DNA from: Lactobacillus equicursoris DSM 19284 = JCM 14600 = CIP 110162
Lineage (GTDB): Bacteria; Bacillota; Bacilli; Lactobacillales; Lactobacillaceae
DNA: 52,272 nt
Assembly (NCBI RefSeq): GCF_001434815.1
Contig: NZ_AZDU01000008.1
Coordinates: 1 to 52,272 of the forward strand
Direction of reading: 5' to 3'
Numbering within the stretch: the stretch's first letter is position 1; the number at the start of each line of letters is the position of its first letter. Position numbers and translations under genes: made by a program. Positions 8,579-15,912 of the stretch are shown one piece after another. The notes beneath the pieces were generated by a model. The model did not search any database, was not told the origin of the DNA, and worked only from the letters and a program-made list of their open reading frames with translations.

Positions 8579-9331
8579 TTAGTCTTCTATTTCTCCCAAA
8601 TCAGCGATCAGCTTCTTGTAAAAGTCCTGTCGGGACAAATCGCCCTTCTTGACCTCTTTGCCGATGATCCCATCTTGGATAAAAAGAATGCGGTCAGCAA
8701 AAGAAGAAGAAAATGGGTCGTGGGTCACCATCAAAATGGAAACCTGGTCGCGGCGATTTAACAGTTCCATGGTGTCCAGCATGGCGCGAGAAGACTTAGA
8801 GTCAAGCGCCCCAGTAGGCTCGTCAGCCAGCAGGATGGCAGGTTCATGAACCAGGGCCCGGGCAGCGGCCACCCGCTGCTTTTGCCCGCCAGAAATAGCT
8901 GCTGGGTACTTATCAAGCAGGTCTTGGATGTTCAGCTTTCCAGCAATTTGCTCAACCAAGGGATCGATCCGGTTAGTGGATAGGCCTTGCAAAGTCAGGG
9001 GCAGAGCAATATTCTCTCTAGCAGTTAGGTTGTCCAGCAAGTTGAATTCCTGGAAGATAAAGCCAATTTCCTTAGCCCGGAAGTTAGCCAGCTTCTTTTT
9101 ATTGAGGCGGGTAATGTCGTGGCCGTTAACCAGGACTTCTCCGCTCGTTGCCTGATCAAGGGTTGACAAGATATTCAACAGAGTTGACTTACCAGAACCC
9201 GACGCCCCCATGATAGCGACGAATTCACCCTTTTCCACCGTGAAGCTAACTCCCTTTAAGGCTTGGTACTGCTTTTCCCCCTTCTTACCGTAAGTTTTGG
9301 TAACGCTAGTAACTTTCATTACCTCTTCCAT
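8579..9331 (-). CDS. BceA-like ABC transporter ATP-binding protein
   Basis: A 250-aa ATPase of the LolD/MacB/BceA branch: Walker A GASGSGKSTL, Q-loop FQEFNLLDNL, signature ISGGQKQRVAAARAL, Walker B ILLADEPTGALD and the switch histidine in MVTHDP. The start at 9331 is preferred because GAGGA sits 5-6 nt upstream; an in-frame ATG at 9343 and another closer to MKVTSV lack this spacing. It is followed after 16 bp by the permease gene and preceded by a consensus promoter and a palindromic operator. Confidence 0.88.
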   Translation of the reverse strand: MEEVMKVTSVTKTYGKKGEKQYQALKGVSFTVEKGEFVAIMGASGSGKSTLLNILSTLDQATSGEVLVNGHDITRLNKKKLANFRAKEIGFIFQEFNLLDNLTARENIALPLTLQGLSTNRIDPLVEQIAGKLNIQDLLDKYPAAISGGQKQRVAAARALVHEPAILLADEPTGALDSKSSRAMLDTMELLNRRDQVSILMVTHDPFSSSFADRILFIQDGIIGKEVKKGDLSRQDFYKKLIADLGEIED

Positions 9332-9370
9332 ATGTGTCCTCATTTCTATTCCGTAGTATCTAGTATTTAG

Positions 9371-9429
9371 TAATCAGTGTACTATGATTAGTGATACACT
9401 TAGTATAGCAGTTGGGATTAAGTTGTCAA
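9371..9429 (-). promoter_or_regulatory. Strong promoter with nested inverted-repeat operator for the BceAB-like operon
   Basis: On the minus strand TTGACA (9424-9429) and TATACT (9402-9407) are separated by 16 bp. Directly downstream two interlocking dyads occur: AGTGTA-N13-TACACT (9376-9400) and TAATCA-N8-TGATTA (9371-9390). A repressor bound just after the -10 box is the simplest reading. No regulator gene is adjacent, so the cognate protein is encoded elsewhere. Confidence 0.7.
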
Positions 9430-9489
9430 CAAGGATTTTTTGAAAAAATAAAAACTGAGAAGCATAGCTCCCCAGTTTCAAGGCGATGA

Positions 9490-9597
9490 TTACTGCATTC
9501 CCAGCTGCTCCAGGTCATTCTGGTCCAGCAAAATATTGTCTTCCACAATGTTATAAAGGTGATTTTTCAAATTTTTTAATATTGCTCCAATTCTACC
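9490..9597 (-). pseudogene. Short coding remnant without start
   Basis: A minus-strand frame of 35 codons ends with NILLDQNDLEQLGMQ and TAA at 9490-9492. It is stopped upstream by TAA and has no ATG before the penultimate codons. Acidic, helix-like composition suggests the tail of a lost protein; the family is not recognised. Confidence 0.25.
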
Positions 9598-9631
9598 AGA
9601 TTAGACCGACAAAAAGAAAGCAAAGACACTC

Positions 9632-9660
9632 AAAAAGGCGACCTAATAGGTCGCCTTTTC
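9632..9660 (-). terminator. Terminator of the gene ending at 9662
   Basis: The perfect stem AAAAGGCGACCT/AGGTCGCCTTTT abuts the stop codon. A-rich flanks give T-rich tails on both strands. Confidence 0.85.
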
Positions 9661-9661
9661 T

Positions 9662-10162
9662 TTAATAGTCAAAGAAGAAGTCACTGTCATCATCAAAGTT
9701 GTTAAACTGGGCCATTTCTTCTAGCCAGTATTCCTTGTTGTCCTTGACCATTTCCAGGAATTCTTGATATTCCACCTTTTCAATCACGCCCTTGTCCAGC
9801 ATTAGCTTGAAAAAGCGCTTGAGACCGGCAATGGTGTCCTTGACGGTGCTTTCGTCGCTGTACATCAGGTGGCTCGGCATCCAGGAGAAGAAGCTGTTCA
9901 AGTTGTCAACGTCGCAGCCCTCACCCGGGCCTTCACCTAGCCGCAGAGCCAAGAAGTCATTTAAGTAAACTTCGACATTTGACAAGTGCTTACGGACGGT
10001 TTTCTCCGTAAACTTTGCTTCCAGCTCTCTAGTAAACATTTCAAGGCAATCCTTGTTGTCCAGCAAGATCTGCCCAAATTCCGGACTATCTTCGATAATC
10101 GGACCATAATTGTCCTCAAAATCGATGTACTTGTCCAAGTGATAGTTTTTAAATTTAGCCAT
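9662..10162 (-). CDS. Hypothetical acidic protein resembling a recombinase core-binding domain
   Basis: A 166-aa acidic protein (MAKFKNYHLDKY start). The ATG at 10162 is chosen over an in-frame TTG at 10186; a purine-rich GTGGGGTAAG sits upstream of it. The middle (about residues 50-135) has the pattern TEKTVRKHLSNVEVYLNDFL followed later by TVKDTIAGLKRFFKLMLDKG, which looks like the four-helix SAM-like N-terminal domain of tyrosine recombinases, but no catalytic domain follows. The C-terminus is an Asp/Phe-rich tail. Function is unknown. Confidence 0.65.
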   Translation of the reverse strand: MAKFKNYHLDKYIDFEDNYGPIIEDSPEFGQILLDNKDCLEMFTRELEAKFTEKTVRKHLSNVEVYLNDFLALRLGEGPGEGCDVDNLNSFFSWMPSHLMYSDESTVKDTIAGLKRFFKLMLDKGVIEKVEYQEFLEMVKDNKEYWLEEMAQFNNFDDDSDFFFDY

Positions 10163-10249
10163 CGCTCTTACCCCACTTCTTGCCAAAAGCTGCTCTTTTT
10201 GAGACCAAAGGTTTTCAGCTTAATTTTAGCATTTTTAGCAAAAAATAGC

Positions 10250-11101
10250 TTATTTGCCCCACAAAAACTTGATCAAGACCTTGTCAACTTTAGGATTTTC
10301 GTGGAGCTTGGAGTGCTGGGCCATTTTACCAGTAAATTTAACCACCTTGTAAGACTTGGCCCGGTCTGCTACTAGGTATTTTAAAGTAAGGGAAGAGATG
10401 TTTTCAACTGTTCCATCTGTCCCATGGCCCTTGTCGCCAATGATGTTCAAAACGCTAACTTGACCTTTTGGATAAGTTTTGCGGACGCCAGTCATTTCTT
10501 TATAAGTAGAATTCATCTTGTTAGGCTTGCCGTTTTTGTCCAGCTTAAGACCAGCTGGCTGGCGAGTCGCTGCCGGCAGTCCTTCAAAGTTCAGCCCATC
10601 AAAGTGTCCAGCCATGTCCACTTGTTTGACTAGCTTTGGCATCTTCTTGTTTTGGCCATTTTGCAGCATATAGTAGATGATGGAAACATTGCCTTGGGAG
10701 TGACCAACCATATTCATCTTCTTGATGCCGTAGCGCTTTTGCAGCTTTTTAACAACATTAGTCGCATATTGGCCTAAAAGCTCGTAGTTTTGAGAGCGGT
10801 TATTGTCATAGCCCACTTCCACCACGGGATTTTTGGCATCCTTTTTCCAGGTGCCGTAAAGAGTGACCTTGCCCGACTTGGCTACCTGCGCCCGGATAAC
10901 AGAGTCGACAGCGCCGGCCTTTTTAGCGGCATTCACCATGTGCTCTTCAGCGTGGTAGCTGGACCCATAGCCATGGAAGAAGATGGTCGGGGTGCCGGTA
11001 ACGACGGTCTTTTTGGTACTAGTGTCAGCTTGACTAGAGCAGGCCGTTAAAAAGAGGCTGGCAATAGCCAATATACCTAAAAGTACTTTTTTCTTTTTCA
11101 T
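10250..11101 (-). CDS. Lipoprotein alpha/beta hydrolase, DUF915 type
   Basis: A 283-aa exported protein. The signal peptide ends in a lipobox LTAC with Cys21, so it should be lipid-anchored on the outer face of the membrane. The hydrolase fold shows FFHGYG (oxyanion region, about 41-46), the nucleophile elbow GHSQGN (Ser135), a GDKGHGTDGTV acid loop and a C-terminal HSKLHENPKV histidine region. This matches the DUF915 cell-surface hydrolases of lactobacilli, which have unknown substrates. A MerR-type promoter lies 40-70 bp upstream, of the same design as that of the alcohol dehydrogenase gene at 11425, so both probably answer to one stress-sensing regulator. Confidence 0.85.
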   Translation of the reverse strand: MKKKKVLLGILAIASLFLTACSSQADTSTKKTVVTGTPTIFFHGYGSSYHAEEHMVNAAKKAGAVDSVIRAQVAKSGKVTLYGTWKKDAKNPVVEVGYDNNRSQNYELLGQYATNVVKKLQKRYGIKKMNMVGHSQGNVSIIYYMLQNGQNKKMPKLVKQVDMAGHFDGLNFEGLPAATRQPAGLKLDKNGKPNKMNSTYKEMTGVRKTYPKGQVSVLNIIGDKGHGTDGTVENISSLTLKYLVADRAKSYKVVKFTGKMAQHSKLHENPKVDKVLIKFLWGK

Positions 11102-11140
11102 TTGATTTTTCCCTTCACTATACAGATTAGCTTTTATTTT

Positions 11141-11171
11141 ATTGTATTACTTAAAGTGAGCTTTAAGTCAA
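11141..11171 (-). promoter_or_regulatory. MerR-type promoter (19-bp spacer, dyad) for the DUF915 lipoprotein gene
   Basis: On the minus strand TTGACT (11166-11171) and TACAAT (11141-11146) are 19 bp apart, longer than the usual 17. The spacer holds the dyad CTTAAA-N6-TTTAAG (11150-11167). This is the classic arrangement for MerR-family activators, and the half-site resembles AdhR/NmlR operators. Confidence 0.75.
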
Positions 11172-11334
11172 TGCTTTTAACGTCCCTTATGCCTTCCAGG
11201 ATGATCTCTGGACCAAGAACAGTGCCTGGGCGGTAGCACAAGCCAATAACTACATGGGCCACCCAAAAGTTATGAAACTTAGTCCAGCTGACTCCACCAT
11301 GCTCAATCTGATGAAGTCCAAGCTTACCCACTAA
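11167..11334 (+). pseudogene. 3' remnant of a rightward gene
   Basis: A plus-strand frame of 55 codons reads NAFNVPYAFQDDLWTKNSAW and ends KLTH with TAA at 11332-11334. It starts immediately after an in-frame TAA, inside the MerR-type promoter, and has no plausible start codon. Codon use and amino acid composition look coding, and a good terminator follows. I read it as the tail of a deleted gene; the family is not recognised. Confidence 0.45.
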
Positions 11335-11348
11335 TTTGAATCGTAAAA

Positions 11349-11382
11349 GCAAAGATCCGAATCAATGATTCGGATCTTTTTT
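11349..11382. terminator. Terminator shared by the gene remnant and the converging ADH gene
   Basis: The stem AAGATCCGAATCA/TGATTCGGATCTT is followed by TTTTTTAC on the plus strand and by a weaker T-rich tail on the minus strand. Confidence 0.75.
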
Positions 11383-11424
11383 ACTTCTATAACTCAAATT
11401 ATTTCAATATTTACACTTGTTCTT

Positions 11425-12468
11425 TTAGTCCACAACAACATAAGACTTGATGGTCTTGCGGTCAGCCATGTCCCGGTAAGCTTGGTTGATGTCATCCAGC
11501 TTGTAGGTCTTGGTGAAGACCTTGCCAGGGTTGATGTCGCCGTCCAAAACCGCCTTCAGCAAAAGCTGCTTGTCGTAAGTCGTAACGCTGGCACTGCCGC
11601 CGGCAACTGAGATGTTGTGGGAGAACAGCATCCCCATGTTTAAGCCATCTTCGTGTGGCGCGCCCACGTAGCCAACCCGGCCGCCCTTGTGCAAAACGCC
11701 CAAGGCTTGGTCCATAGCTGCTTGAGAGCCCACGCACTCTAAAGCAGCATCCGCGCCGCCACCCAAGATTTCCTTGACCTTGGCAATCCCGTCTTCGCCT
11801 CTTTCAGCGACAAAGGCCGTTGCCCCTGATTCCAGAGCCATCTGCTGGCGGTCTTCATGCCGGCTCATGATCACGATTTGGGAAGCCCCGCGCATCTTAG
11901 CCGCAATGACAGCGCATTGGCCAACTGCCCCATCACCAATGACCACGACCTTGTCGCCGGGCTGAACGTTAGCAGACCGAGCAGCGTGGTAGCCAGTCGC
12001 CATAACGTCAGCCAAAGTCAAGAGATTCTTCAGCATCCCTTCGGTGTAGTCTTCTGGCTTGCCTGGTACCTTAACCAAGGCCCAGTTGCCGTATGGGAAG
12101 CGGATGTATTCACTTTGTGACCCATTGCCCCAGTTGGAGTAGCCTGGGTGGTTGTCGCAAGTCCCGTCATAGCCAGCTAGGCAGGCTGCACAGTGGCCGC
12201 AGCCGTGGGTAAAGGGCACAATGACGAAGTCGCCCTTCTTTACCGTCGTAATGGCGCTGCCTGTTTCTTCCACAATTCCAATTGCTTCGTGGCCATCGTT
12301 GACGGAGTGCTTTTCCTTGGCATCGCCAGCTGAATAGGCCCACAGGTCTGACCCGCAGACGCAGGTTCTCACCACCTTGATGATGACGTCTTCTGGATCT
12401 TGAATGGTCGGCATTGCCACGTCTTCAACTTCAACCTTGCCTGCTTCTTCAAATACCGCTGCTTTCAT
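11425..12468 (-). CDS. Zinc-dependent alcohol dehydrogenase (MDR family)
   Basis: A 347-aa medium-chain dehydrogenase/reductase. The catalytic zinc site is seen as CGSD (Cys about 38) and GHEAIGIV (about 59-66). Structural-zinc cysteines lie in CGHCAACLAGYDGTC (about 91-105), and the Rossmann motif is VVVIGDGAVGQCAV (about 172-185). It would oxidise or reduce an alcohol/aldehyde with NAD(P)H. The ATG follows AGGAGGG. Its MerR-type promoter suggests induction by electrophiles or aldehydes, as for adhA under AdhR in Bacillus; that link is inference. Confidence 0.9.
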   Translation of the reverse strand: MKAAVFEEAGKVEVEDVAMPTIQDPEDVIIKVVRTCVCGSDLWAYSAGDAKEKHSVNDGHEAIGIVEETGSAITTVKKGDFVIVPFTHGCGHCAACLAGYDGTCDNHPGYSNWGNGSQSEYIRFPYGNWALVKVPGKPEDYTEGMLKNLLTLADVMATGYHAARSANVQPGDKVVVIGDGAVGQCAVIAAKMRGASQIVIMSRHEDRQQMALESGATAFVAERGEDGIAKVKEILGGGADAALECVGSQAAMDQALGVLHKGGRVGYVGAPHEDGLNMGMLFSHNISVAGGSASVTTYDKQLLLKAVLDGDINPGKVFTKTYKLDDINQAYRDMADRKTIKSYVVVD

Positions 12469-12530
12469 GTTTTCCCTCCTGTAAAAATCTATTGATCAAT
12501 TACTTGCAATTCTTTTCAACTTACAAGCTC

Positions 12531-12561
12531 ATTCTAATACTTAAAGCTAAGTTTAAGTCAA
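12531..12561 (-). promoter_or_regulatory. MerR-type promoter (19-bp spacer, dyad) for the alcohol dehydrogenase gene
   Basis: On the minus strand TTGACT (12556-12561) and TAGAAT (12531-12536) are 19 bp apart, with CTTAAA-N6-TTTAAG in the spacer (12540-12557). The layout and half-sites are the same as at 11141-11171. Confidence 0.8.
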
Positions 12562-12647
12562 GATTTTTTTGAAAAGTCTATCCTTTAATATTTAGTCAAC
12601 TATGTTAGAATTGGTTAGATATTCAATGTTTTAGGAGAAAATAGAAA

Positions 12648-13988
12648 ATGGATGAACTCTTTGCCAAGGCTCCAGTGAAGAAGGTCTACTTTCAGCTGTC
12701 CTTGCCCCTGGTCTTAGCCATGATTACCTCGATGATCTACAACCTGGCCGATACCTTCTTCGTTGCCCAAACCGGCGACACCAAGCTCGTAGCCGGCGTT
12801 ACCGTTGGCGCGCCGCTCTTTACTTTTTTGATCGCCATCTCGGATATTTTTGGTCTTGGCGGGTCTTCACTCGTTTCCCGCCTCTATGGCAAAAAAGACT
12901 TCGCTTTAAGCAAGCGGGTTTCCAGTTTTTGCCAGTATGCCGGGATTATTTCTGGCCTTTTAACCACGGCCCTCATGCTGGCCTTTGAAAAGCCGATCCT
13001 GGGCTTCTTAGGGGCCAAGCCTGCCACCTACCAAGCAGCCAGCGACTTTTACCAGGCCATCGCTCTTGGCGCCGTCTTTATCGTTTATTCAGTAATTCCG
13101 CAAAACTTGATCCGGACCGAAGGCCTGGCTAAAGAATCGATGGTAACCACCTTGGTCGGCACCATTACCGCCATCATCTTAGACCCCATCTTCCTCTTTG
13201 TTTTCAAGATGGGGGCCTGGGGCGTAGGGATTGCCAACGTGATCGGCTATGCCGTAACTTCTTTCATGCTGGTTTACTACGTCAATAAAAAGGCCCGCTA
13301 CATCACCTTGAATCCCAAGTTGGTCAAAATCAATGGCGCCAGCATCAAGGAGATCATGGAGATCGGGATTCCCGGATCAATTACGAATTTTGCCCAAAGC
13401 TTTGGCATGGCCCTGTTAACTTCTTCTTTAGCTGGCTATGGAGCTAGCCGGGTCGCGGCACTTGGTATTACCCAGAAGATTTATAATATCGTTGTTTTAG
13501 TCATGGTCGGCTTTGCCTTTGGGTCCCAGCCGCTGATTGGCTACAACTACGGGGCCAAGAACTGGGAACGGCTAAAAGCAATCCTTCGCTTTGACATGCT
13601 GGTTGAAGTTGTCTATGCCGTGATTTCAGTTGCGATCTTGCTTATTTTTGCCCACCCAATTGCGGCCCTCTTTATGAACAAGCCGGCCATTATTACTAGC
13701 ACCTCTTACATGCTCTTGGCCACCTTGATCACTACGCCCTTGGTCGGCTTAATCCTGGTTTACACCACTGTCTTTCAGTCTACCGGCAACGGCTTTGCAG
13801 CCTTAATCATGGCCCTGTCAAGACAAGGCGTGATCTACTTCTTTGCCTTAGAGCTATTAAAAAATGCTGCCGGCTATCACGGTATCCTCTGGGCCCAAGC
13901 GGTCAGTGACGTCCTCACTTGTCTAATCGGCTACGCCCTTTACCGGAAAAATCTCAACTTCAAGAAACTAGAAAAGCCATCAGCTTAA
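12648..13988 (+). CDS. MATE family multidrug efflux protein
   Basis: A 446-aa membrane protein with twelve predicted helices in two MatE halves (about 15-175 and 235-395). It opens with the typical PVKKVYFQLSLPLVLAMITSMIYNLADTFFV and has the repeat signature GFAFGSQPLIGYNYGA in the second half. It probably exports cationic compounds or metabolites by Na+ or H+ antiport. TTAGGAGAAAA precedes the ATG. It stands alone, transcribed away from the alcohol dehydrogenase, with its own terminator. Confidence 0.9.
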   Translation: MDELFAKAPVKKVYFQLSLPLVLAMITSMIYNLADTFFVAQTGDTKLVAGVTVGAPLFTFLIAISDIFGLGGSSLVSRLYGKKDFALSKRVSSFCQYAGIISGLLTTALMLAFEKPILGFLGAKPATYQAASDFYQAIALGAVFIVYSVIPQNLIRTEGLAKESMVTTLVGTITAIILDPIFLFVFKMGAWGVGIANVIGYAVTSFMLVYYVNKKARYITLNPKLVKINGASIKEIMEIGIPGSITNFAQSFGMALLTSSLAGYGASRVAALGITQKIYNIVVLVMVGFAFGSQPLIGYNYGAKNWERLKAILRFDMLVEVVYAVISVAILLIFAHPIAALFMNKPAIITSTSYMLLATLITTPLVGLILVYTTVFQSTGNGFAALIMALSRQGVIYFFALELLKNAAGYHGILWAQAVSDVLTCLIGYALYRKNLNFKKLEKPSA

Positions 13989-14006
13989 GCTGATGGCTTT
14001 ATTCTT
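13972..14006 (+). terminator. Terminator of the MATE gene
   Basis: The stem AAAGCCATCAGC/GCTGATGGCTTT with TTAA loop overlaps the stop codon and is followed by a T-rich tail. Confidence 0.85.
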
Positions 14007-14119
14007 TTGGCTGAAGTCCATTTTCGCCAGTTTCAAGGCAGGAAAAAGCCCTTTCTAATAGTTTTCTTTTTTACTACAATAGACTTGGAAAACAAAGCAA
14101 AAGTTAAAGGAGCAAATTT

Positions 14120-15118
14120 ATGAAAATAGCAATGTACAATGTCGCTCCCATTGAAGTTGACCATATCAACGAATGGGTTGCAAAGAATCATGTCGAAGTC
14201 GTAACAACCGACAAGCCATTAACCGCTGAAACCGTCTCTTTGGCAGAAGGCTGCACCAGCGTTTCCTTAAAGCCACTTGGGCCGATTGCTGAAGAAGAAG
14301 TCTACAAGAAATTGCACGAATACGGGGTTAAGTGCATTGGCCTCCGGATTGTCGGCTTTAACACCATCAACTTTGACTATACGAAAAAGTATGACCTCTT
14401 GGTCACCAACGTGCCCGTTTACTCCCCGCGCGCCATTGCTGAAATGACGGTTACCCAAGCCATGTACCTGCTTAGAAAGATCGGGATCTTCAAGTACCGG
14501 ATGGACCATGACCACGACTTCACCTGGCCAGCCGACATGATCAGCAACGAAATTTACAACCTGACGGTCGGTTTGATCGGGGTTGGTCACATCGGCTCCG
14601 CGGTTGCCCAAATCTTCAGCGCCATGGGCGCCAAGGTCATCGCTTACGATGTCGCCTACAACCCAGAATTTGAGCCATTTTTGACCTATACCGACTTTGA
14701 CACGGTCTTAAAAGAAGCAGACATTATCTCCCTCCACACCCCACTTTTCCCATCAACGGAAAAGATGATCGGCGAAGCCCAATTCAAGGAAATGAAGAAT
14801 TCCGCCTACCTGATCAACTGTGCCCGGGGCGAACTGGTTGATACTGAGGCCCTGATCAAGGCCCTGCAAAGCGGTGAAATTGCCGGTGCCGGTCTTGACA
14901 CCCTGGCCGGAGAAAGCAGCTACTTTAGCCACAAGGGGATCAGCGATGACGAGATTCCCGAAGACTTCAAGACTCTCTCCAAGATGCCAAATGTTGTCAT
15001 CACCCCGCACGCTGCCTTTTACACCACCACGTCAATCCGCAACATGGTGCAAATGTGCCTCGATGACCAAGTGAAGATCGCTAATGGTCAGCGCGTCAGA
15101 ACCATTGTAAATGGGTAA
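14120..15118 (+). CDS. D-2-hydroxyacid dehydrogenase (D-lactate/D-2-hydroxyisocaproate dehydrogenase family)
   Basis: A 332-aa NAD-dependent D-isomer-specific dehydrogenase. The NAD-binding motif is GVGHIGSAV (about residues 154-162) with an acidic residue (YDVAYNP) at the end of the second strand. The catalytic Arg is in CARGELVD (about 235), the Glu lies in the following helix-strand region, and the His is in ITPHAAFYT (about 297). The sequence is closer in feel to the D-2-hydroxyisocaproate dehydrogenase of L. delbrueckii than to its main D-lactate dehydrogenase LdhA, so it probably reduces branched 2-ketoacids from amino-acid breakdown. AAAGGAG precedes the ATG, and it is monocistronic. 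Confidence 0.88.
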   Translation: MKIAMYNVAPIEVDHINEWVAKNHVEVVTTDKPLTAETVSLAEGCTSVSLKPLGPIAEEEVYKKLHEYGVKCIGLRIVGFNTINFDYTKKYDLLVTNVPVYSPRAIAEMTVTQAMYLLRKIGIFKYRMDHDHDFTWPADMISNEIYNLTVGLIGVGHIGSAVAQIFSAMGAKVIAYDVAYNPEFEPFLTYTDFDTVLKEADIISLHTPLFPSTEKMIGEAQFKEMKNSAYLINCARGELVDTEALIKALQSGEIAGAGLDTLAGESSYFSHKGISDDEIPEDFKTLSKMPNVVITPHAAFYTTTSIRNMVQMCLDDQVKIANGQRVRTIVNG

Positions 15119-15138
15119 ATCGATCAAAACTAAGACAA

Positions 15139-15168
15139 AAGCCACTGGAATCGTTCCAGTGGCTTTTT
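15139..15168 (+). terminator. Terminator of the D-2-hydroxyacid dehydrogenase gene
   Basis: The stem GCCACTGGAA/TTCCAGTGGC (15141-15150 with 15154-15163) is followed by TTTTTGC. Confidence 0.9.
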
Positions 15169-15208
15169 GCTAGTAAAGTAATGTAATTGTTGGAGATTAG
15201 CGAAAAAA

Positions 15209-15769
15209 TTAGTCTTGGGCAGCTTCAATCTTGCCGGCAGCAATTGGCAAGGTGGTGTTAGCGCTGTAGCACATCACTTCCCCGGCCACCGTATCTGGGA
15301 GGGCCAGAGAGTCAGGGATGCCGTGAACGTAGACAACCCGCTTGTCTAATTGCAGGTCTTCTGAGCCGAAGGCTTCCTTGAACTTAGCTTGCAGCTTGTC
15401 CAGCGGCACATCCTTTTCGTATTCATAGTGGCCGTTTGCGTCAGCAACTGGGTAGCCATCGTGAGGGATGTTCATTTCGTGCGGTGCATCGTCAAATGGC
15501 ACCATGGTGGTACCGGAAACTGGTTCAGTTTCGATCAAGTCGATGTAACCATCCAAGTTGGTGTCTTGTTCAATAGTTGGCACTGATGCTTCCTTACCAT
15601 CTGGGAAGCCATGAAAGTGTTCCCAGTGTTCAATGTTTTCTGGAGTGTCGAACATTTCCACCTTGATGTGCAGATTGTTGCCTTCCACCGTAAATTCAGC
15701 TTGGCCGTGAGCTTCGTAGCCAATCTTCAGGGCGTTCAATGGTTCAATTTTTGCAATATATTTTTTCAT
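15209..15769 (-). CDS. Hypothetical cytoplasmic protein with an EF-hand-like loop
   Basis: A 186-aa acidic protein with no signal peptide. The start at 15769 (MKKYIAKIEP) is preferred because AAAGGA lies about 8 nt upstream. It contains HWEHFHGFPDGK (about 46-57) and then DTNLDGYIDLIE, which fits the 12-residue EF-hand Ca2+ loop at positions 1, 3, 5, 9 and 12. The overall layout (His-rich HFHG segment, GTTMVPF, HDGYP, late VYVHGIPD) recalls the CHRD / Cu-Zn SOD-like beta fold seen in some uncharacterised Lactobacillus proteins. No activity is assigned. It has a long AT-rich leader. Confidence 0.7.
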   Translation of the reverse strand: MKKYIAKIEPLNALKIGYEAHGQAEFTVEGNNLHIKVEMFDTPENIEHWEHFHGFPDGKEASVPTIEQDTNLDGYIDLIETEPVSGTTMVPFDDAPHEMNIPHDGYPVADANGHYEYEKDVPLDKLQAKFKEAFGSEDLQLDKRVVYVHGIPDSLALPDTVAGEVMCYSANTTLPIAAGKIEAAQD

Positions 15770-15912
15770 GTTAGTTTTCCTTTCCACTATTGCTTTATTT
15801 ATGTAATCATTATAGTGAGAAAGAATCTAACAAAAAATGATCTATATCAAGAAATAATTTTTTTATAAAAAAAGCTTCTACTTAGTTACTTCGACCCTAA
15901 GGATCTCGCTTA

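Noticed and set aside
11134..11352. Minus-strand ORF of 72 codons
   Set aside because: It runs through a promoter dyad and a terminator hairpin; the plus frame of the same stretch looks coding instead.
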